A stretch of 64,000 nt of DNA from an uncultured Tenacibaculum sp. GTDB taxonomy: Bacteria > Bacteroidota > Bacteroidia > Flavobacteriales > Flavobacteriaceae. Position numbers and translations under genes: made by a program. The notes under the pieces were generated by a model. It had not been told where the DNA came from, did not search any database, and saw nothing but the letters and a program-made list of their open reading frames with translations. The DNA is taken from NCBI RefSeq assembly GCF_947495995.1, contig NZ_CANMAX010000006.1, positions 62,001-126,000 of the forward strand, written 5' to 3'. Below are positions 42,938-51,129 of the stretch, in pieces (the first letter of the stretch is position 1; the number at the start of each line of letters is the position of its first letter).

Positions 42938-44836
42938 ATGATTAGAAATTTTCTTTTAAAAGCTCTTAACAGACATGCCTCTCACTGGCTAGTTTTAATA
43001 ATAGATACTATCCTTGTAGGCTTATCATTTATTTTAGCTTACACTATAAGATTTACTTCTTTGAACTTTAATGTCAAAGATTTAACTTTTCAGATACCTT
43101 TTGTTTGTCTTATTTTTTTAGTTAGTTTTTGGCTAGTAGGTTCCAATAAAGGAATAATAAGACACACTGGTACAAGAGATGCTTTTAATGTATTTATTGG
43201 TGTTACTTTAGCTTCAATGGCTATTGTATTTATGGTCGCAATTAATAATGTCTATAAGATTATTCCTTGGTTTACCATACCTAAAACTATAGCTTTAACT
43301 CATTACTTCATTACTATTTTCGTATTAGTAGTTTGTCGATTTATTTTTAAGGCCTTTTATGAAATTATTTCATCCGAATTAAAAGATATCACCAACGTTA
43401 TGATTTATGGTGCTGGTGATTCAGGTTTGATAACTTATGGTGCATTAAATAGAGACACTAGGAATAATTATGAAGTAATTGGATTTATCGATGATGATAA
43501 AAACAAGGTTGGTAAAAAAATTGATCGAGTTAAAATTTATAGTAGATCACAAATCACCAAGAAATTCGTAGATCATAAAGAAATTGATGAAATTATTTTC
43601 TCTATACAAAATATTAAGTCTGAAAGATTACTCTATTTAACTGACAGGCTACTAGAATTAGGAGTAAAACCTAAGATTGTTCCTCCGTTTTCAAAATGGA
43701 TTGGAGGAGATTTTGAGGCTAATCAAATTAAACAAGTAAAAATTGAAGATTTACTAGATAGAAAACCAATATCTATTGATAACCCAATTGTAAAACGAGA
43801 TGTTAACAATAAAGTTATTCTTGTAACTGGAGCAGCAGGTTCTATAGGAAGTGAAATATCTAGACAGATCTGTAAATACAATCACAAACATTTAGTTTTA
43901 ATAGATCAAGCAGAATCACCTCTGTACGAAATACAACAAGAATTATTAAGAAAAGGCATTGAAAACTTTACTTCTATTGTTGCTGATGTAAGAGATCTGA
44001 CTCGAATGGAATCTGTTTTTAATGAATTCAAGCCTGATAAAGTTTATCATGCTGCGGCATATAAACATGTTCCTTTAATGGAGGAAAGCCCATATGAAGC
44101 GATTAAAATAAATATTGCTGGAACAAAAAACATAGCTGATCTATCTGTAAAGCATAAAGTTGATCGTTTCGTTATGGTCTCAACAGATAAGGCTGTCAAT
44201 CCTACTAATGTTATGGGAGCGACAAAAAGAGTAGCTGAAATGTATATTAGTTGTTTAAGTAATACTTCTAATACAACAAAATTCACTACAACACGTTTTG
44301 GTAATGTTTTAGGATCTAACGGGTCTGTAATTCCTTTATTCAAAAAACAAATAGAAAATGGAGGACCGCTAACAGTCACACACAAAGATATCACTAGATA
44401 TTTCATGACGATACCTGAAGCTTGTCAGCTTGTTATCGAAGCAGGTACTATGGGAGAAGGTGGTGAAATTTATATTTTTGACATGGGTAAGTCTGTTAAA
44501 ATATTTGATATTGCGAAAAGAATGATCCATCTTTCAGGTCTAAAATTCCCAGAGGATATTGATATTAAGATTACTGGTTTAAGACCTGGAGAAAAACTAT
44601 ATGAGGAATTATTAGCTAATGGTGAAAACACAACTCCTACCTATCATGAAAAAATTATGATTGCTAAAACTCAAAATTTAAATGTAGATAAAATAAAGGA
44701 TCTTATTGAGAATCTTTGTTTTGAAAATCTAGATTATCAAAATAGTAAATCTGTTAAATTAATAAAAGAAATAGTACCTGAGTTTAAATCAAATAATTCT
44801 ATTTACGAGAAATTAGATGATAAGATTTTAAATTAA
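42938..44836 (+). CDS. Membrane-bound UDP-sugar 4,6-dehydratase/epimerase, FlaA1/WbpM/CapD type
   Basis: This 632-residue enzyme should convert UDP-GlcNAc to a 4-keto-6-deoxy sugar for capsule, O-antigen or glycoprotein glycans. Four TM helices occupy ~17-130, a first Rossmann-like CoA/NAD-binding domain follows (GAGDSGLITYGALNR, ~155-170), and then the catalytic extended SDR domain (~285-570) with VTGAAGSIGSEISRQI, AAAYKHVPLMEE and VSTDKAVNPTNVMGATKR. In this subfamily the usual SDR Tyr-x3-Lys appears as Met-x3-Lys, as seen here. A TTG 3 bases upstream is in frame; ATG at 42938 is preferred. The Wza-like gene follows after 34 bases. Confidence 0.9.
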   Translation: MIRNFLLKALNRHASHWLVLIIDTILVGLSFILAYTIRFTSLNFNVKDLTFQIPFVCLIFLVSFWLVGSNKGIIRHTGTRDAFNVFIGVTLASMAIVFMVAINNVYKIIPWFTIPKTIALTHYFITIFVLVVCRFIFKAFYEIISSELKDITNVMIYGAGDSGLITYGALNRDTRNNYEVIGFIDDDKNKVGKKIDRVKIYSRSQITKKFVDHKEIDEIIFSIQNIKSERLLYLTDRLLELGVKPKIVPPFSKWIGGDFEANQIKQVKIEDLLDRKPISIDNPIVKRDVNNKVILVTGAAGSIGSEISRQICKYNHKHLVLIDQAESPLYEIQQELLRKGIENFTSIVADVRDLTRMESVFNEFKPDKVYHAAAYKHVPLMEESPYEAIKINIAGTKNIADLSVKHKVDRFVMVSTDKAVNPTNVMGATKRVAEMYISCLSNTSNTTKFTTTRFGNVLGSNGSVIPLFKKQIENGGPLTVTHKDITRYFMTIPEACQLVIEAGTMGEGGEIYIFDMGKSVKIFDIAKRMIHLSGLKFPEDIDIKITGLRPGEKLYEELLANGENTTPTYHEKIMIAKTQNLNVDKIKDLIENLCFENLDYQNSKSVKLIKEIVPEFKSNNSIYEKLDDKILN

Positions 44837-44870
44837 AATTATTTATTACATTCGCGAAAAATTTTGACAT

Positions 44871-45647
44871 ATGCAAAAAGCTTTTAAAGTCGTTATATTT
44901 ATAATTTCCCTAAGTTTAATTCTAACTTCTTGCGTTTCTAAGAGAGATATTACTTATTTTCAAAACGATCAAATCGATCAAACTAAGGTTTCAAACTCAT
45001 ATAAAACAATACTCAAACCTGATGATTTATTACAAATAACTATATCTGCTTTAGATTTTGAATCGGTAAAATCTTTTAACTTACCAGCTGTTAATTTTTC
45101 AACAACGACGAATAATGCAGTTGGATCTCCTCAACAACAATCATATTTAATAGATAACAATGGTTATATAGATTTCCCTGTGATTGGAAAATTAAAAATT
45201 GGAGGATTAACAAGAAATCAAACTATTGATTTACTTAAGGATAAACTAGACCCTGATTATGTGAAAAACCCGACTATTAATATAAGAATCGCTAATTATT
45301 CAGTAACTATTTTAGGGGATGTCAGAAGACCTGGAACATACACAATACCAAATGAAAGAATTACTATACTAGAAGCAATTGGTTTAGCAGGGGATTTAAA
45401 TATTACTGGAAAAAGAAATACCATAAAAGTATTCAGAGAAATTAATGGTAAAAAGGTAGAATTCTCAATAGATTTGAGATCAAACAAGATCTTTACTTCT
45501 CCTGTTTATTATCTTCAACAGAATGACTTAGTATATGTGGATCAAAACAAATCATCTTCTCAAGATGCTGCATTCAATAGAAATACTGGTTTGTTTGTTT
45601 CAATCGGATCTATTATTGTTTCATTAATTGCTGTACTAACAAGATAA
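44871..45647 (+). CDS. Polysaccharide export outer-membrane lipoprotein, Wza-like
   Basis: This 258-residue lipoprotein has a lipobox ending LILTSC (cysteine at residue 22) and a polysaccharide export (poly_export) domain beginning LKPDDLLQITISAL (~45-58), then a SLBB-like region (RIANYSVTILGDVRRPGTYTIPNERITILEAIGLAGDL, ~145-182). A hydrophobic C-terminal segment (~238-257) could be a second membrane anchor, as in other Bacteroidota Wza-like proteins. It would form the outer-membrane gate for capsule or exopolysaccharide. It lies 5 bases before the Wzc-like kinase, its usual partner in Wzy-dependent export. Confidence 0.92.
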   Translation: MQKAFKVVIFIISLSLILTSCVSKRDITYFQNDQIDQTKVSNSYKTILKPDDLLQITISALDFESVKSFNLPAVNFSTTTNNAVGSPQQQSYLIDNNGYIDFPVIGKLKIGGLTRNQTIDLLKDKLDPDYVKNPTINIRIANYSVTILGDVRRPGTYTIPNERITILEAIGLAGDLNITGKRNTIKVFREINGKKVEFSIDLRSNKIFTSPVYYLQQNDLVYVDQNKSSSQDAAFNRNTGLFVSIGSIIVSLIAVLTR

Positions 45648-45652
45648 ATATC

Positions 45653-48025
45653 ATGATGGAGAATCAAAACATTAATGAAAATGACACAATAAATATACGT
45701 GCTGAAATTGAAAAGTACTTATTTCATTGGAAGTGGTTTACTATTGGAGTGATTATAAGTATAACTTTTGCTTTTTTATATTTAAGATATAACACTCCAA
45801 AATATTCAGCAAGTACAACTATACTAATAAAAGATAATAAAAAATCTGGTATATCAACAGAATTAGAAGCATTCAAAGATTTAGGTATTATTGGTGGAGG
45901 ATCTAGTAATAATCCTGACAATGAAATTGAAATCCTAAAATCTAGAAAAATACTTCGAGATGTTATAATAAAATTAAACTTAACTACTAAATATATTACT
46001 GAAGGTAGAGTAAAAAACTCAGAAATATATAATTTATCTCCAATTTTATTTAAAATAAAAGACTCTTCGATTCTAAATAAAATTGATAGAAATAAATCTT
46101 TCTCTATTAAGATTAAAACTCAAAATAGTTTCAAAATATCTGATATAAAAGGAAATGTTCTTTTTGATGATGTGAATTTCTCTCAAAATTTCAATACTGA
46201 AGAATTAGGAGATATTACAATTGAAAAAACTGAATTATTCAATATAAATTCTATTGATGGTAAATTAATTGTTAGTATATTCCCTATAGATAAAGTAATA
46301 GATCAATTAATAAATTCAGTATACATTTCTCCTATAAATAAGAACTCTAGTGTACTAAAGTTAAAACTTCAATCTACTGTACTAAAAAAAGCTGAAGACA
46401 TTTTAAATGCTATTGTAAAGCAATACAATCTAGACGCCATAAAAGATAAAAGTGAAGTTTCAGGTAAAACAATAGAGTTTATAGATGAAAGATTAACAGA
46501 AGTAGGTAAAGAACTTGCTATTATAGAGGATAAAGTCAAAAACTTTAAAAAAAGAAATAATGTTACAGATATTGAGTCTGAAGCTAAATTAGCGTTAACA
46601 ACCAAGAATTCAACTCAAGAAAAGATTATACAAGCAAATATTCAATTAAAAATAACAACGGCATTAATTAAAGAACTAAATGAATCTGAAGGCAGATTGC
46701 CCCCTAATTTAGGTTTAGAAGACCCTAATATTGCTAAGACTATAAGTGAATATAATGTTTTATTAAGTAAGAAAAATAAATTGTTAAAGAGTGCTGGTAT
46801 AAAAAATTCTGTTGTAATAGAGCTACAATCTGACATCTCTAACTTAAAAAAAGCTTTAAAAATTGGATTGAACAATCAATTAAAAGCAATACAATTTAAC
46901 TTAGATAACCTTAATAAAGCATCTGCAACAATGCGCGCACAGATATCATCTATCCCAACTAAAGAAAGAGAATTCTTAGATATAGCTAGACAACAAGAAA
47001 TTATTGCTACTTTGTATTCTTATCTTTTAAAAAAGAGAGAAGAAACTGCGATTTCTTTAGCTGTGACAGTTGATAATGCAAAAATAATTGATTCAGCTTA
47101 TGGATCGGATATTCCTATTTCTCCTAAAAAGAAAATTATATTTTTAGGAGCTTTAATTATGGGAATTATTATTCCTTTTATAATAATATATTTGAGAGAT
47201 TTATTGGACACTAAAGTCCATACTAAAAAAGATATAGAAGATTTAACTTCGGTTCCTTTTATTGGAGATGTTCCTCATAACGAAACCAATCAGAAAATTG
47301 TTGTAAACTCTGATGCTAGATCTAGTACAGCTGAAGCATTTAGATTGATCCGTACTAATTTAGATTTTATGTTATCTAATAAAAAATCTGAAGGAGGTAA
47401 AACAATTTTTATAACATCTACCACCAGTGGAGAAGGAAAATCTTTCATCTCTATTAATTTGGCTGCTACTTTAGCTTTGTCAGGAAAAAAAGTAATTTTA
47501 GTTGGTATGGATCTTCGTGCTCCTAAAGTAACAGAATACTTAGGAATTCCTGATCGTAAAGGTATTACTAACTACATTGCTGATGATAGTTTAACTATAA
47601 ATGATTTAAAGTTTAGAGTACCTGAATTAAAAGGATTGGATATTGTTTCTTCTGGTGTAATTCCACCAAATCCTGCTGAACTTTTAATGTCTGATCGTGT
47701 ACAAGATGGCTTATTTGAAGAACTTAAGAAATCTTACGATTATGTTCTTGTAGATACTGCTCCTGTAAATTTAGTTACTGATACACTTCTAATTGCTAAA
47801 AAAGCAGACGTATTTTTATACATAACTCGTGCTAACTATTTAGATAAGAGATTACTTACAGTTCCTGATACAATGTACAGAGACAAAAAGTTACCTAACA
47901 TGGCTATTATACTAAATGACACTGACATGACTAGAGGTTATGGATATGGCTACGGATATGGTTATGGATACGGTAATGTTCAAGACACAAAAGATCCATG
48001 GTATAAAAGGATTTTCAATAGATAA
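45653..48025 (+). CDS. Polysaccharide co-polymerase and BY-kinase, Wzc-like
   Basis: This 790-residue inner-membrane tyrosine autokinase sets polysaccharide chain length and export. A first TM (~23-42) and a second (~497-517) flank a long periplasmic coiled-coil region (~50-490, including the Wzz domain and G-rich neck). The cytoplasmic BY-kinase (~540-760) has Walker A TSTTSGEGKS (~588-597), Walker A' VILVGMDLRAP and Walker B YDYVLVDTAPV. The C-terminus carries a Gly-Tyr repeat with six tyrosines (762-774), the autophosphorylation tail. It starts 5 bases after the Wza-like gene. The cognate phosphatase candidate is encoded convergently at 48079-48816. Confidence 0.94.
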   Translation: MMENQNINENDTINIRAEIEKYLFHWKWFTIGVIISITFAFLYLRYNTPKYSASTTILIKDNKKSGISTELEAFKDLGIIGGGSSNNPDNEIEILKSRKILRDVIIKLNLTTKYITEGRVKNSEIYNLSPILFKIKDSSILNKIDRNKSFSIKIKTQNSFKISDIKGNVLFDDVNFSQNFNTEELGDITIEKTELFNINSIDGKLIVSIFPIDKVIDQLINSVYISPINKNSSVLKLKLQSTVLKKAEDILNAIVKQYNLDAIKDKSEVSGKTIEFIDERLTEVGKELAIIEDKVKNFKKRNNVTDIESEAKLALTTKNSTQEKIIQANIQLKITTALIKELNESEGRLPPNLGLEDPNIAKTISEYNVLLSKKNKLLKSAGIKNSVVIELQSDISNLKKALKIGLNNQLKAIQFNLDNLNKASATMRAQISSIPTKEREFLDIARQQEIIATLYSYLLKKREETAISLAVTVDNAKIIDSAYGSDIPISPKKKIIFLGALIMGIIIPFIIIYLRDLLDTKVHTKKDIEDLTSVPFIGDVPHNETNQKIVVNSDARSSTAEAFRLIRTNLDFMLSNKKSEGGKTIFITSTTSGEGKSFISINLAATLALSGKKVILVGMDLRAPKVTEYLGIPDRKGITNYIADDSLTINDLKFRVPELKGLDIVSSGVIPPNPAELLMSDRVQDGLFEELKKSYDYVLVDTAPVNLVTDTLLIAKKADVFLYITRANYLDKRLLTVPDTMYRDKKLPNMAIILNDTDMTRGYGYGYGYGYGYGNVQDTKDPWYKRIFNR
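47936..47974 (+). repeat. Gly-Tyr codon repeat encoding the tyrosine tail of the Wzc-like kinase
   Basis: Thirteen codons encode alternating Gly and Tyr (seven Gly, six Tyr). Both GGT/GGA/GGC and TAT/TAC are used in mixed order, so selection acts on the peptide rather than a simple DNA slip repeat, although 6-base slippage could still change the number of tyrosines. Confidence 0.85.
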
Positions 48026-48031
48026 AAAATA

Positions 48032-48082
48032 GTAACAATAAAAAAAGGATGAATTTAAAATTCATCCTTTTTTTATTGTTAC
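48032..48082. terminator. Very long perfect hairpin terminator shared by wzc-like and cpsB-like genes
   Basis: A 24-bp perfect stem (48032-48055 with 48059-48082) has a three-base TAA loop. It contains an A7 run on one arm and T7 on the other, so it can end transcripts from either side. It includes the stop codon of the convergent phosphatase gene (48079-48081). Confidence 0.88.
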
Positions 48083-48816
48083 ATTAAGAATTTATTATTG
48101 TTCTTAATCAATGTTTCAATCTTCTTATGGTTCTTTTTTGTTCCGATTTTCTCTAGAAGTTTTAAGTGATTGTGATGATGAGTATCTGTACCTACAAAAT
48201 CATATAAACCTTCTTTAATCAACTTCTCCGCGGTAGACTGTACTCCTTTTCCATATTGTTCAGTAAGTGACAATAAATTCAATTGGAATAAACAACCAGC
48301 TTTTTTTAGTTTATAAAAGTTTTGGAAATCTTTATGATAGAAAGCATAACGTTCTGGATGCGCTAAAACTGGTTTATATCCTTTTAATTGAATTTCAAAT
48401 AAAATATCGTATAAATTATAAGGCGCATTGAAATAAGACATCTCAACAAGGATGAAATTGTCTTTAAGTGTTAAAATATTATCCTCATTCAATAGTTGAG
48501 AAAATTTCTCATCCATCATATACTCAGCAGCAGCTTGAATTTTCACATCGATTCCTTTTTCTGCTAAAGCATTATTTACTTCATCTAGTTTTTCTTTTAT
48601 AAATTCTGGAGTATTTGGATATACATCTCCTAAAATATGAGGAGTAGTTATAAAATTTTCGATTCCGTAAGATTTCATTTTTATAATTAATGAAATACTA
48701 TCCTCTATATTTTTAGCTCCGTCATCAATCCCTGGCAAAAGGTGTGAATGTATATCAATAAAACTACTATCAAAAAACGAAGTAAGCGGTATTTTCTTTT
48801 CTTTTAAAAAAAACAT
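48079..48816 (-). CDS. Tyrosine-protein phosphatase, CpsB/CapC/YwqE family (PHP fold)
   Basis: This 245-residue manganese-dependent PHP phosphatase should dephosphorylate the tyrosine tail of the Wzc-like kinase. Metal motifs are visible: SFIDIHSHLLPGIDDGAK (~16-33), TTPHI (~60-64), ILVEMSY (~109-115), LAHPERY (~137-143) and VGTDTHHHNH (~211-220). A longer reading frame extends 37 codons upstream, but that part has no family similarity by eye and would run into the upstream promoter region. The ATG at 48816 gives the usual length. The gene is convergent with the kinase and shares its terminator, so kinase and phosphatase are not in one operon. Confidence 0.9.
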   Translation of the reverse strand: MFFLKEKKIPLTSFFDSSFIDIHSHLLPGIDDGAKNIEDSISLIIKMKSYGIENFITTPHILGDVYPNTPEFIKEKLDEVNNALAEKGIDVKIQAAAEYMMDEKFSQLLNEDNILTLKDNFILVEMSYFNAPYNLYDILFEIQLKGYKPVLAHPERYAFYHKDFQNFYKLKKAGCLFQLNLLSLTEQYGKGVQSTAEKLIKEGLYDFVGTDTHHHNHLKLLEKIGTKKNHKKIETLIKNNNKFLM

Positions 48817-48905
48817 AATTTCATTTAAATCTAATGTAAAATTAAAGTATTTAATCAAAAGTTCAACTTTTATTTCGACGAAAACGTTTGAAATTTTCTC
48901 ACCTA

Positions 48906-48936
48906 TTGTATATCCAAATTCTAACATATATATTTG
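48906..48936 (+). promoter_or_regulatory. Promoter of the N-acetylhexosamine kinase gene
   Basis: TTG at 48906-48908 and TATATTTG at 48929-48936 are 20 bases apart, a good Bacteroidota promoter. It lies just upstream of the ATG at 48958 and excludes the longer reading frame that would begin at a TTG inside the -7 box. Confidence 0.7.
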
Positions 48937-48957
48937 GTTAAAACATCAACTAAAACA

Positions 48958-49809
48958 ATGATTTTAATAGCAGACGGAGGTTCTACAAAAGCTGATTGGA
49001 TAGCTTTAGATAGCAACAAAAATGAAGTATTTAGAGTACGTACATTGGGATTAAATCCTGCTGTAATTCAAGAGGAAGAGTTAAAGAATCGTATTATAAA
49101 TATGTTTCAATTAATTAACATCAAAGATGAAGTTACAGAGGTACATTTTTATGGAGCTGGGTGTGGTACTCCTAAACCTGTACAAATCTTAAATAAAGTA
49201 ATGCAAGAAATTTTCAGCAATGCAGAAATAAATATTGCTGAAGATATGCTAGCTGCAGTATATGCTGCCTCTGGAAAAGAGCCTGCTATAGTTTGTATTT
49301 TAGGTACTGGTTCTAATAGCTGTTATTATAATGGAACCGATATGGAAATGGTTGCGGCTTCGCTAGGTTATACAATTATGGATGAAGCTAGTGGTAATTA
49401 TTTTGGAAAAAAATTAATTAGAGACTATTACTATAGTCAAATGCCGAAGAAAATTGCAGAAAAGTTTGCTAATGAATATGATTTAGATGCTGATCATATA
49501 AAATTCAACCTATATAAACAACCTAATCCGAACATGTATCTTGCTACATTTGCTAAGTTTATGTTTGAATTTAAGGAAGAAAAATACATTAAGAAAATTA
49601 TCAAAAAAGGGTTTGAAGAGTTTTTTAAATACAGAGTTCTTCCCTACAAAAAAGATGCTTCTACTCCTATATATTTTATTGGATCAATCGCTCACTATTT
49701 CGGAGATATACTTGAAAAAGTGGCTAAAAAATATGACTTAAAAATATCTGGTGTAATACAAAGACCAATAGACAATTTGTTAGATTATCATAAAGCAAAT
49801 ATTAATTAA
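48958..49809 (+). CDS. BadF/BadG/BcrA/BcrD-type ATPase, likely N-acetylglucosamine kinase
   Basis: This 283-residue ASKHA-fold kinase has ADGGSTKADWIAL at ~5-17 (phosphate 1), ILGTGSNSCYYNG (~118-130, phosphate 2) and a closing region with IYFIGSIAHYFGDIL (~240-254). The motif set matches flavobacterial BadF/BcrA proteins usually called N-acetylglucosamine kinase, which recycle cell-wall or chitin sugars. It lacks the Fe-S cysteines of benzoyl-CoA reductase activases, so that role is unlikely. The gene ends in an 8-base convergent overlap with murF, which also points to peptidoglycan metabolism, though the overlap itself is no proof. Confidence 0.82.
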   Translation: MILIADGGSTKADWIALDSNKNEVFRVRTLGLNPAVIQEEELKNRIINMFQLINIKDEVTEVHFYGAGCGTPKPVQILNKVMQEIFSNAEINIAEDMLAAVYAASGKEPAIVCILGTGSNSCYYNGTDMEMVAASLGYTIMDEASGNYFGKKLIRDYYYSQMPKKIAEKFANEYDLDADHIKFNLYKQPNPNMYLATFAKFMFEFKEEKYIKKIIKKGFEEFFKYRVLPYKKDASTPIYFIGSIAHYFGDILEKVAKKYDLKISGVIQRPIDNLLDYHKANIN

Positions 49810-51067
49810 TATAAGCTAAAGATCTTTCTAATGCCATACCGCGAGAGCCTTTTATTAAAAGGCTTTTGTTTTTTAATTTATTTTCTTCGAGATAGTTCCT
49901 AAGCCCATCAAATTCTTTGAATTTTAAATGATCTCCTTTTGAAACTACAGTTGAAAACTGATTTCCTACTAGAATTATTTCCTGAAAATTCAACGTATCA
50001 CATAAATCAGCTATTTCTTGATGTTCAACTTGAGATGTATTCCCTAATTCAAACATGTCGCCAAGAATAACAATTTTTGATTTTTCGCTTTTAGTCTGAT
50101 TGAAATTTTCAAGAGCGGCACGCATGCTTGTCGGATTAGCATTATAAGCATCAAGAATAATATTATTACTACCTTTAACTACGATTTGAGATCTATTATT
50201 TTCTGAAATATAACTTTCAATTGCTTCTTTTATCTTGACAACATCAACATTAAAATAACTTCCAATAGTTACTGCACAAGCTATATTATTATAATTATAA
50301 GATCCTATTAAGTTACTTCCGATTTCAAAATCTTTAAATTTGAATTTCACATTGGGATCAGCACTAATAAATGATAAACTCTCTTCGATAAAAATTCTAT
50401 TCGCATTTTCTGTTTTTTGTAACTGAATAGGATCATTTTGATTTACAAAAATCTTCTTATCATTTTCAATTAAAAAATCATATAATTCAGATTTTGCTTC
50501 AATAACTCCTTCTACAGAACCAAAACCTTCTATGTGTGCTTTTCCAAAATTCGTTATATATCCGAAATCAGGCTCTGCAATATTGGATAGAAAAGCAATT
50601 TCTTTGTGATGATTTGCTCCCATTTCAACAATACCAATTTCAGTTTCTGCTGTCATTGATAATAAAGTCAAAGGTACTCCTATGTGATTATTAAGATTCC
50701 CTTTAGTCGCATTTGTATTAAACTTCTGTTTCAATACAACATCTATAAGTTCTTTCGTAGTCGTTTTACCATTACTACCGGTTAAACCAATAATAGGAAT
50801 ATTAAGTTTGTTTCTATGATAATTAGCTAAAGATTGTAATGTTTCAAGCACATTATCAACTAAGATTATATTATCATTAGTTTTAAATTCTTCTTCATCT
50901 ACTACAGCATAAATTGCACCTTTCTTCAAAGCTTCTTCAACAAAAGTATTTCCGTTAAAATTAGCTCCTTTAAGCGCAAAATAAATAGTGTTTTTGCGTA
51001 TTTTTCTTGTATCTGTATCAACTAAATAATACTGACTATATAAATTATATAAACCTTCCAAATTCAT
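49802..51067 (-). CDS. murF: UDP-N-acetylmuramoyl-tripeptide--D-alanyl-D-alanine ligase
   Basis: This 421-residue cytoplasmic Mur ligase adds D-Ala-D-Ala to UDP-MurNAc-tripeptide, the last cytoplasmic step of the peptidoglycan stem. The ATP loop is GLTGSNGKTTTKELI (~95-109), followed by ATKGNLNNHIGVPLTLL, the EMGANHHKEIAFLSNIAEPDFGYITNFGKAHIEGFGS segment, and DAYNANPTSMRAALENF in the C-terminal domain. The longer frame (eight extra codons) would start inside the gldJ terminator, so the ATG at 51067 is chosen. The gene lies downstream of gldJ on the same strand, but the terminator between them suggests separate or partial read-through transcription. Its stop overlaps the convergent kinase gene by 8 bases. 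Confidence 0.92.
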   Translation of the reverse strand: MNLEGLYNLYSQYYLVDTDTRKIRKNTIYFALKGANFNGNTFVEEALKKGAIYAVVDEEEFKTNDNIILVDNVLETLQSLANYHRNKLNIPIIGLTGSNGKTTTKELIDVVLKQKFNTNATKGNLNNHIGVPLTLLSMTAETEIGIVEMGANHHKEIAFLSNIAEPDFGYITNFGKAHIEGFGSVEGVIEAKSELYDFLIENDKKIFVNQNDPIQLQKTENANRIFIEESLSFISADPNVKFKFKDFEIGSNLIGSYNYNNIACAVTIGSYFNVDVVKIKEAIESYISENNRSQIVVKGSNNIILDAYNANPTSMRAALENFNQTKSEKSKIVILGDMFELGNTSQVEHQEIADLCDTLNFQEIILVGNQFSTVVSKGDHLKFKEFDGLRNYLEENKLKNKSLLIKGSRGMALERSLAYIN

Positions 51068-51080
51068 ATTGTAAAAATAA

Positions 51081-51108
51081 AAAAACCTCACTTAAAAGTG
51101 AGGTTTTT
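51081..51108 (-). terminator. Terminator after gldJ
   Basis: An 11- to 13-bp stem (51081-51093 with 51096-51108) is rich in C/G at its centre and A/T at its ends. It lies 21 bases after the gldJ stop and just before murF. On the minus strand the T tract follows the stem. Confidence 0.8.
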
Positions 51109-51129
51109 GATTTTATAATTGATTACAAT

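Noticed and set aside
48817-48927. N-terminal extension of the CpsB/YwqE phosphatase
   Set aside because: The 37 extra codons show no family similarity and approach the divergent promoter; the ATG at 48816 gives the usual length.
51068-51091. N-terminal extension of murF
   Set aside because: The extra codons overlap the gldJ terminator hairpin, and the ATG at 51067 gives the normal MurF start.
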